DNA of 64,000 nucleotides, from assembly GCA_902826835.1 (NCBI GenBank), contig CADEGH010000024.1:1-64000 (forward strand). The letters are read 5' to 3'. Source of the stretch: an uncultured bacterium. Lineage in GTDB: Bacteria > Planctomycetota > GCA-002687715. The position numbers were made by a program, and so were the translations under genes. Under the pieces are notes generated by a model that was not told the origin of the DNA, ran no database searches, and saw only the letters and a program-made list of their open reading frames with translations. The number at the start of each line of letters is the position of its first letter. Position 1 is the first letter of the stretch. Positions 1 through 6,527 of this stretch are shown piece by piece.

Positions 1-34
1 CCACTCATCGAAAGTCAGCCAGCAAACTCTCGAA

Positions 35-616
35 TCATTCTGCGGAATGTAGGATACACAGCCGCCTCCAATCCGAATTTGCAGCCTCGGTAGCGCGCTC
101 GTCTGCGGCGCGCATGGCCAAGCGCTCGGCCTTTTCACCCGCCAACCTTCTTGGTTTCAGGTCGGTTAGAATCCACTCCGCGATATGCCGCCACAGTGTG
201 ACGCGACGTGGACTGAAGTCTCTTTTCACCGCACGCGGCGAGTCGGGCAGCGGTCGTAGGGCAGGCTGATTCGGGACGGGATCCGAGAATGTTGAAGTAT
301 CCTGGAGGTCTGCGAAATCGATAGCGCTATGGACCTTGAGGGCATCTCCCAGCAGATCTTCTACTTGACGAACCGCTTCCTCGGCCGCCACCGTTCTCTC
401 ATCAGCTTCCATCCTTGAAGCCTCAACTGACGCCCGTCGCGAGGCGGCGCTTGCCCGCCGCACGGCAATCTCCTGGCGTCGCCGCCACTGTTGTTCCCAC
501 TGCTGCATCTTCGCCGCCGCACGCTGCTCAACGACGTATGCGTCGGTTCCACGAATGCGCTGAAAGGTCCCGAGGCCCGGGTGACTGATGTCGCGTGAGT
601 ACCAGTTAGCCGTCAT
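35..616 (-). CDS. Hypothetical protein, charged coiled-coil N-terminus, possibly frameshifted at its 3' end
   Basis: Predicted protein of 193 residues. I do not recognise a named family. Residues about 30-85 are rich in Arg, Ala and Glu and should form a helical coiled coil, and a second charged stretch lies at about 155-180. There is no signal peptide or membrane segment. The start is well supported: an AGGAAG ribosome site lies a few bases upstream, and the ATG overlaps the stop of the 72-residue ORF before it in an ATGA, so the two are translationally coupled and share an operon with the DUF4041 gene. After residue ~170 a different frame stays open to the window edge, so the true product may be longer (see findings). 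Function unknown; the context suggests an accessory or defence-type operon. Confidence 0.6.
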   Translation of the reverse strand: MTANWYSRDISHPGLGTFQRIRGTDAYVVEQRAAAKMQQWEQQWRRRQEIAVRRASAASRRASVEASRMEADERTVAAEEAVRQVEDLLGDALKVHSAIDFADLQDTSTFSDPVPNQPALRPLPDSPRAVKRDFSPRRVTLWRHIAEWILTDLKPRRLAGEKAERLAMRAADERATEAANSDWRRLCILHSAE

Positions 617-831
617 TGAACTTCCTTTGAGGATGGTTCATAGGAGCGCAGCGATCCTATCGGCGCGCAGCCTGCAGGAGTGTTAGGGATTCCACTTACA
701 TCCGCAATATCCGCACCAGGGGTGCTTGGGTAGTTGTCTGGAGGAACCTGCCGGAGGAGACCGCAGACGCGTGCGCGGAGCCAAACCAGAAGAACAACCG
801 GGGCAAAATCCCGGGCAGCTCGCGCGGCCAC
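613..831 (-). CDS. Small ORF of 72 residues coupled to the DUF4041 gene
   Basis: This short reading frame begins with GTG directly after the TAG stop of the DUF4041 gene and ends in an ATGA overlap with the next gene. That tight packing is the main reason to believe it is translated. The N-terminus is rich in Ala, Arg, Val and Leu with one short hydrophobic stretch (about residues 11-24), and the C-terminal half is rich in Pro and Gly. No domain is recognised. It could instead be an untranslated spacer, because no clear ribosome site precedes the GTG. Confidence 0.4.
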   Translation of the reverse strand: MAARAARDFAPVVLLVWLRARVCGLLRQVPPDNYPSTPGADIADVSGIPNTPAGCAPIGSLRSYEPSSKEVQ

Positions 832-2421
832 CTACGCGGCTTCCTTCTCGGGCTCCAGGAGGTCCGATTTCAAGTCCTCCTCGGAAAGCTCAAGCTGGCG
901 GTTGATCCAGGCCTCACGAGCCACGGGGTCGGCGTTGATCTTGCGCTCGATGGCCAGGGACTCGCGATACTCCTGCGCCACCGCCTTCATCGTCCAGTGG
1001 CCGGTGAGCCCCAGGTCTTCGATCTCTTTGCGAATCTGGCCGACCTCTGCTCGGAAGAACTCCTTGCGGCGGTTGACCTTGTTGATCTGTCCCAGGAGGA
1101 AGTGCTTGTGGAGCTGGTACTCAAGGGCCGGTGCGTTCTCGGAGAACAGCATCGCGTGGACGTCGAACTCGAACGGCACGCTTGAGTCCCCCAGCTCCCG
1201 AACCCGGTCCAGAGGATCAAGCCGTCGGGTCAGACCAATCTTGAAGACGTTGTCGCCGAAGGAGCCGACGTTGGAGATGACGTAGACGAAGCCCCGCTTG
1301 GTCTGCTGCGCCATCGAAATCGCCCGCTGCCCCTTGGCTTCCACCTCGGCGAGCTTGCGACTGAGTTCGGCCAGCTGGAGTTCGTACTTCTGCTTCTGCT
1401 CCGCGGAGGCCGATTCCAGTTGGGCCTGCACCTTCTCCGTGGCCTTCCGAATCAGGTCCTCGTCGCGCGCTGCCTCCTTTAGGGCCTTCTCGATATCCCG
1501 TCTTGCCCGCTCCTCGTCGCGCATTCGCTCCTTGATCACCCGCTGCTCTTCGCGTTCCTCGAGCCGTAGCTGGTGCGTGATCGCCGCCCACTTCAGTTCG
1601 TCCAAGCGGGCCGCCAAGAACGCATCTGTAACCCTTGCGTCCCGGAAGGCCTTCCCCGTGAAGTTGACCGTGGCGAAGGCATCGCGAATCTCCTGTTCAA
1701 GCTTGCCCGAGTTCTCGTCCTTCGCGAGAGACAGGATGGAGTCAACGCGACCGGTGAACGCGTCGACCACGAATCTGATCGCGGTGTCGCGCTTGTTGAC
1801 TTCGACGTACTCGCAGGTACCGGCCGTTCCGTTTCGGACCATGGCCCGAGTCGTTTCCCGAGCCAGCTTCAAGCGTTGCCCGGCGTCGGCATGGGAGAAC
1901 TCCTCTGCCAAATCATCGAGGATGCTCTCTGGTGGAACGAGGTACTCGTCGCCGTAGCCCTCGACGATGTTCTTCATGGCCCTCGCTGTCTTCTCGTACA
2001 GGGCGGCGTTGTTCATGGCCTTGTAGGCATCCCCCGCGATCTCCTGGGCTCGCGCCTCCGCCGCCCGAACAATCTCAACGGCGCGGGTGGTAGCCGAATC
2101 CATCGTTCTCCTGGCTTCGGAGCGAGCCTCGTCGGACTCACGCTCGGCCTTGTCCAAGAGACGCTTCGCTTCGGCCTTGGCGCTCGCCACGCTTTCCTTG
2201 TTCAGGCGCTCGAGTTCGGCGGCCTTCCCGGCGGCGTCTTCAGCAGCCTCCCATTTTCTCAGTCGTTCGTAGGCCGCACTCAGCCGTGCGATCTCAGACT
2301 GGGCCGCATCCAGCTCGACCTGTCTGCGTCGGGCCTGCCGGGCGGACAGGAACCACTTGACGGCCACGAAGACCAGGAGCGTCAGAGCCAGGGCGAGCGC
2401 AAGCGTGAGGAGCGTTTCCAT
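832..2421 (-). CDS. DUF4041 protein with C-terminal T5orf172/GIY-YIG-type domain
   Basis: Protein of 529 residues. Residues 1-25 form one hydrophobic helix that probably anchors it in the membrane. Residues about 30-130 are a charged coiled coil, about 140-290 match the DUF4041 region (FATVNFTGKAFRDARVTDAF), and a second coiled coil follows. From about residue 376 comes a T5orf172/MUG113 domain of the GIY-YIG superfamily: GFVYVIS and VFKIGLTRR carry the paired motifs, followed by a basic Arg-rich segment and a Glu in ALEYQLHKHF. Families with this architecture are common in phages and accessory islands, and nuclease or DNA-binding activity is inferred rather than shown. The ATG has an AAGG-type site about ten bases upstream. 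It is the first gene of a three-gene run ending near position 35. Confidence 0.85.
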   Translation of the reverse strand: METLLTLALALALTLLVFVAVKWFLSARQARRRQVELDAAQSEIARLSAAYERLRKWEAAEDAAGKAAELERLNKESVASAKAEAKRLLDKAERESDEARSEARRTMDSATTRAVEIVRAAEARAQEIAGDAYKAMNNAALYEKTARAMKNIVEGYGDEYLVPPESILDDLAEEFSHADAGQRLKLARETTRAMVRNGTAGTCEYVEVNKRDTAIRFVVDAFTGRVDSILSLAKDENSGKLEQEIRDAFATVNFTGKAFRDARVTDAFLAARLDELKWAAITHQLRLEEREEQRVIKERMRDEERARRDIEKALKEAARDEDLIRKATEKVQAQLESASAEQKQKYELQLAELSRKLAEVEAKGQRAISMAQQTKRGFVYVISNVGSFGDNVFKIGLTRRLDPLDRVRELGDSSVPFEFDVHAMLFSENAPALEYQLHKHFLLGQINKVNRRKEFFRAEVGQIRKEIEDLGLTGHWTMKAVAQEYRESLAIERKINADPVAREAWINRQLELSEEDLKSDLLEPEKEAA

Positions 2422-2683
2422 GGGCTTTCACCTTCGGTACAACCGTTCGTCCAATCGCTGAGGTGTCCGGCGCGGATCCTATCCTGAAGCGCGCGCTCGT
2501 CTTGGAATCCACTGTCAGTACTCAGCTGACGCTGCCGTTCGGCTCGGCGCGCGGAGGGCATTTGGGCACTCGGGAGTTCGCATCACACGGGCGAGGCTGG
2601 CGGGAGAAGGAGCGCGGCCTGACACCGCTGCGCCGACGTGATGGTCTGACTGCCCCCATCTCGACCAAGCACCTATCGATTAT

Positions 2684-3940
2684 TTATCCATTCCCCGAAG
2701 GCGGCTGCCGCAAGGACTCTCCCTGTTCCAGGAGGGCCGATATGGGAGTCACATCACTCCTATGTTTCTCATAGATTCTCCCAGGATGCTGTGATATGAT
2801 AGCCAGGGTATTCAGACATAGTCTAGACAGCGCGCCCGATTCTAGTTCGCCCATCTGTCTCCGATACCCTTCAAAAGACCTCGATGTCGCCTCTTTAAAC
2901 GCGTAGTCCTCCTCGAGGCGCTTGGCAAGGCTTGCTTGACGGGCCGAATAGATGGCAAGCCAGACAAGAGGAACGACGAATGGCAGGCGATGCAGCAATA
3001 GAAGGCCTAAACTATCCAATGTCCAAGAAGTCAGAGGCTTGGATACACCAAAGTCATAGCCTGCGACCGCGAGTAGACCGATTATGGCAGCCAAGAAAAC
3101 ACACTGCCAAATTCGCTGAGGGAGCATGAACTGCTCACGTCGCTTGCCAAATGCGGATGCCAAGCCAGCGCCCGTGGCTCCCGGGAGTAGTTCGTCGATT
3201 GTGGACAGGCGATCGTTACACTTCAAAGCCAAGTCTGATAGGTTCGCTTCGTACGCCACGATTCTATCGCCTGTGGCCACGGCAACATCGGCGAGCTTCT
3301 TTGTGATCACCGCGTGCTGTTCACACTGATCTCGTAGGCCCCTTGTTGCTTCTGCCAGGGCGTCGATACTGACTTTCGTCGTCTGCAATTCGGTCAATAA
3401 TTTGGCAGCTCCTTCGTTTGCTGCAGAGGCGACAGCGCGCTCCCTTTCCGCCCCCGATGCCGCTTGCTGAGCTTGAGTCTGGATCTTGTCAATTTCCGTT
3501 CGCTTCGCATCTACATAGACCCGCCCTTCCTCAATGTGCTCCGAGCGGGTTGCAGCGACTTGCGCGTTCTGCTCTATCTGCACCTTGAGTGCTTCCACCT
3601 TATTCGCAGCCTCTGCGGCGGCGATTAAGACTGTCCGCAGCGACTCGCGAGCTTCCAAAACTTGAGCGTTCGTTTCGGTCATCTGCGCGCTTGTAGCTGC
3701 CGCAGCATCCTTTAGCTTATTCAGCTCAGCGGTACTGACACGTGCAATTTCGACCTGCTGCATGACCTCTTGATTACGTTGGTCTGCTTCGCGGACAGCC
3801 TCCTGAACCTGAGTGAGCAGAGAACCCAGCCGCTTCTCTATGTCTGCCGTCGAGCCCAAGTTGCTGATGTGTTCGCTGACGGGTGGCGCGTGCTGCGCTT
3901 GGTTGTCGCGGCTCGGTTCGGATGTATGCTCGTTACTCAT
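2684..3940 (-). CDS. Coiled-coil membrane protein of unknown function
   Basis: Protein of 418 residues starting at the ATG at 3940, which has a GGAG site nine bases upstream. The reading frame stays open further upstream, but that extension would run through the tRNA-Arg gene and is rejected. Residues about 30-250 are a long Ala/Glu/Gln-rich coiled coil. Two membrane segments lie at about 277-300 (IWQCVFLAAIIGLLAVAG) and 307-333, followed by a cytoplasmic-looking tail of about 85 residues. Base composition is visibly more AT-rich than the genes to the right, which fits acquired DNA. It resembles in outline the coiled-coil membrane partners found in some accessory systems, but no family can be named. 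Confidence 0.75.
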   Translation of the reverse strand: MSNEHTSEPSRDNQAQHAPPVSEHISNLGSTADIEKRLGSLLTQVQEAVREADQRNQEVMQQVEIARVSTAELNKLKDAAAATSAQMTETNAQVLEARESLRTVLIAAAEAANKVEALKVQIEQNAQVAATRSEHIEEGRVYVDAKRTEIDKIQTQAQQAASGAERERAVASAANEGAAKLLTELQTTKVSIDALAEATRGLRDQCEQHAVITKKLADVAVATGDRIVAYEANLSDLALKCNDRLSTIDELLPGATGAGLASAFGKRREQFMLPQRIWQCVFLAAIIGLLAVAGYDFGVSKPLTSWTLDSLGLLLLHRLPFVVPLVWLAIYSARQASLAKRLEEDYAFKEATSRSFEGYRRQMGELESGALSRLCLNTLAIISQHPGRIYEKHRSDVTPISALLEQGESLRQPPSGNG

Positions 3941-4104
3941 CTTTATCGTCTCCACTCCCGCATCGGTGACACTATCCGGCACGCGCGATCTCACGCCGAG
4001 CTTCCCACTCCACCCCGCCACTAACTCGCCAAGTGGTCGCGATTCCGATGCAACCTTTTGCAGCGGAGTCGACGCAAGGCTAGTGGGGGTCAAGAGTTGC
4101 GGAA

Positions 4105-4178
4105 CGGCCCCGATGCGATTCGAACGCACGACCTGCGGTTTAGGAAACCGCTGCTCTATCCAACTGAGCTACGGGACC
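4105..4178 (-). tRNA. tRNA-Arg (anticodon CCT)
   Basis: Read on the minus strand, the acceptor strand GGTCCCG (4178-4172) pairs with CGGGGCC (4112-4106) with one G-U pair. The D arm contains TAGCTCAGTTGG. The anticodon stem GCGGT/ACCGC encloses TTCCTAA, so the anticodon is CCT (reads AGG). The T arm is GTGCG-TTCGAAT-CGCAT. The discriminator base is G and no CCA is encoded. The gene lies just upstream of, and on the same strand as, the coiled-coil membrane gene. Its 3' end faces the AT-richer accessory block, the usual side for island insertion. Confidence 0.95.
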
Positions 4179-4317
4179 AGGGCGCCCGGGAGGCGCGGGG
4201 GGTTTTAGCACGGGGGAGACAGGGAGAGGGAGGGGTGGGTAGGATGGGGGGGTCCGGGGCGCCGCGGAAAGTGGGCGGGGCTCGGGACGGGTTGGGGTGG
4301 AACGCGGAGATCGAATC

Positions 4318-5466
4318 ATGTGGCACTGGAGCGGGTGGAAGTTGGGTTGGGTGGTGGTGGTGGCGTTGGTGGGCGGTCGAGGGGTTGGGCAGAGCTTGAC
4401 CCAGGTGAACGGGACCGACACGTACGTCGATGTGCCGCACCAGGCGGACTTGGTGAGTTCGCAAGGAATCACGGTGGAAGGGTGGGTCACTTACAACGAT
4501 GTTTTGGGGGGAACGGGGAACAAGTGGCCGTCGTTGCTGCGGAAGAACGTGGTGCCGGGGCAGGAGACGTACTTCATCCGGGTCGACGCCGGGACGACCT
4601 CGAATCGGAATCTGAAGTGGATGGTGCGGACGGCGGTCGGGACTTACTCGACGACTTGGACGTTTGCAACTGGGGCGCTCGCGGGATGGACCCACGTCGC
4701 CGCGACCTACGACAACACCACCCTGCGGCTGTACATCAATGGCAATCAAGTCACGACGGCGGCTGGAAATGGGCCCTTGTTCGAGACCTCGGCACAGCCT
4801 CTCCGCATTGGCAAGGGGGACAGCAGTGGTGGCCCAATTGAGGTTTGGAACGGGAGCATCGACAGCCTGAGGATCTGGCCCTTCGCCCGCACGCAGGCCG
4901 AGATCCAGGCCACGATGAACATCGAATTCAACGGCTTCCCGCAGGGCGTCAGCACCTGGAATCTCGATGGCAACACGATGGACTCGAGCGGGACCAATCA
5001 CGGGACGGGGTTTGGAACGTTGAACTACGGGACGAGCCCGCCCCTCCTCGTCCCCTACTCGACCTCCGGTTTGATGGTCGCCGGGCCCGGCCCGACCGCT
5101 TGTCCGATCCGGTTTTCGGCGACCGCGCTGCCGATTGTCGGGACCGCCGACTTCAACCTGATTTGGACCGGGGCACCCGCGAACGCGGGAGGAGTGATCG
5201 TGCTCGGCCTGACCTCCCTCTTGCCGACGCACCCGCTCGCCAGTGGGTTCGGAATCTGGGTCGACCCCTTCGATCCCCTCACCCTGCTCTTCCCCGTCAG
5301 CACCGCCGCCGACGGGATCGGAAGGGCTAACTTCCCGATCCCGGGCGACCCTTTGATCGCGGGAATCACGCTCTACGTGCAGGCGGCGTTCGCCACGACC
5401 TCGCCAGCGTGCAGCAGCTTCGGGGCGATCGCCACCGACGCACTCGCGGTCACGCTCCTGCTCTAG
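4318..5466 (+). CDS. Secreted LamG-domain (concanavalin A-like) protein
   Basis: Protein of 382 residues. A signal peptide is clear: hydrophobic core WVVVVALVGG, with cleavage likely after about residue 24. The start at 4318 is chosen because a GGAG site lies nine bases upstream and the signal peptide begins there. Residues about 30-220 read as a LamG/concanavalin A-like jelly roll of the kind that binds sugars or proteins (ITVEGWVTYND; RLYINGNQV; IDSLRIWPFARTQAEIQ). The last ~130 residues are a separate beta-sandwich (IGRANFPIPGDPLIAGITLY, then VQAAF) that also closes the protein at 9325-10104. No catalytic residues are evident. Likely an exported carbohydrate- or surface-binding protein, convergent with the SWIM gene. 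Confidence 0.8.
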   Translation: MWHWSGWKLGWVVVVALVGGRGVGQSLTQVNGTDTYVDVPHQADLVSSQGITVEGWVTYNDVLGGTGNKWPSLLRKNVVPGQETYFIRVDAGTTSNRNLKWMVRTAVGTYSTTWTFATGALAGWTHVAATYDNTTLRLYINGNQVTTAAGNGPLFETSAQPLRIGKGDSSGGPIEVWNGSIDSLRIWPFARTQAEIQATMNIEFNGFPQGVSTWNLDGNTMDSSGTNHGTGFGTLNYGTSPPLLVPYSTSGLMVAGPGPTACPIRFSATALPIVGTADFNLIWTGAPANAGGVIVLGLTSLLPTHPLASGFGIWVDPFDPLTLLFPVSTAADGIGRANFPIPGDPLIAGITLYVQAAFATTSPACSSFGAIATDALAVTLLL

Positions 5467-5493
5467 AGTGACGGGCTTCGGCCCCGCCACTCT
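5465..5493. terminator. Stem-loop between convergent genes
   Basis: AGAGTG and CACTCT flank a GC-rich inner stem (CGGG/CCCG) with a TTCG tetraloop, covering the 26-bp gap between the LamG gene stop and the SWIM gene stop. It can fold from either strand, so it probably ends both transcripts. There is no T run, so its strength is uncertain. Confidence 0.5.
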
Positions 5494-6506
5494 CAGGAAG
5501 GGAAGAGCGCAAAGCGGAGAACATCGAAGGTGCGCGACGTCGTGCGGAAGGACTCAGCCGATCGGGTCTTTCGAAGAACCCCTCCTGCGACCCAGCGCTG
5601 GATCAGGGCCTCGGAAAACCCGGCGGCCAGGAGTTCCGGCTTCGTGAGGGTGGGGCGCGGTGTCAAGTCGAACTTCGTGGTTGCGTGCGGCGAGGCCGCG
5701 GGCCCCACCTCCACCGCGGCGGCTCGCGTTGACGGAGGCCGGGAGGTAGGAGCGCGCGCTTTGCGAGGGCTGGTCTTGCGCTCTGGGATCGAAGCCGACC
5801 CTTCGTCGAAGGTGAGATCGAAGAGAGCCGCGAGATCCTCCGTCAGCTCCGGTTGCGAATTGGCCGGGCTCGCAAGGGGGACCGCCGCCGTGGCAAACAG
5901 GTCGTCCTGATCGACCTGACGCAGCCGGAAGAAGAGCTCGGGGGCCCGATCGAGCCGAGCCCCCACCCCGAAGAACGTGGCGGCAATGTGCTTGCAGAGC
6001 GAGGCAAAGTCCGGACACGAGCAGGTCGCTTGCATGTCGGAGGGGGACGGGAAGAGACCCAATTCCGGGTCAATCAGGTGGGCAATGACCGCGGGCGCGA
6101 CCTGGCCTTGAAGCAAGGCAACCACCGAGTCGATCGACCCCGAGCACCGCGCCACCAACTTCTTCCAGCGCGACGGCAAACACGGAGAGATCCGGATTTC
6201 GACCGTGTAGAGGCGAGTCCCCTGGACGCGAGCCTTCACCAAGCCCGGCTGGATATCGAGGTCGACGACCGCGCCCGATCGTACGTAGGTACGTCCGCGC
6301 GGCAGGCGATTGGAGTAGTCGGCCAAACCCTCGAGGTGCCGACACCATGCCTGGCCCCAAAAGCTCTGGGCGATTTTCGAACCTTCAATGACGACGGGTT
6401 GGCTTCCCGAGGACTTGCTCCGCATGCTCTCGCGGGCGCGGTCGGCCTTGGCCTCGAGATCGGCCTTGCGCAGCGTGCGGGGGTAACCAGAGCGGCGGCG
6501 GTACAT
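5493..6506 (-). CDS. SWIM zinc-finger protein
   Basis: Protein of 337 residues. The SWIM signature CxCx(n)CxH is seen as CSCPDFASLCKH at about residues 162-173, which binds zinc and usually contacts DNA or protein. The N-terminal ~150 residues contain the region typical of SWIM proteins paired with SNF2 helicases (FWGQAWCRHLEGLADYSNRL, then GRTYVRSGAVVDL). The C-terminal part is low-complexity, then ends in a short segment that looks like a winged or helical tail. It starts 21 bp after the stop of the SNF2 gene on the same strand, so the two form an operon. Such pairs are widespread in bacteria but their cellular role is not established. I infer a chromatin- or repair-type DNA translocase complex. 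Confidence 0.85.
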   Translation of the reverse strand: MYRRRSGYPRTLRKADLEAKADRARESMRSKSSGSQPVVIEGSKIAQSFWGQAWCRHLEGLADYSNRLPRGRTYVRSGAVVDLDIQPGLVKARVQGTRLYTVEIRISPCLPSRWKKLVARCSGSIDSVVALLQGQVAPAVIAHLIDPELGLFPSPSDMQATCSCPDFASLCKHIAATFFGVGARLDRAPELFFRLRQVDQDDLFATAAVPLASPANSQPELTEDLAALFDLTFDEGSASIPERKTSPRKARAPTSRPPSTRAAAVEVGPAASPHATTKFDLTPRPTLTKPELLAAGFSEALIQRWVAGGVLRKTRSAESFRTTSRTFDVLRFALFPS

Positions 6507-6527
6507 CGTCGTGGAACCTTAACGAAC

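Noticed and set aside
3941..4129. N-terminal extension of the coiled-coil membrane protein
   Set aside because: It would overlap the tRNA-Arg gene, while an ATG with a good ribosome site lies at 3940.
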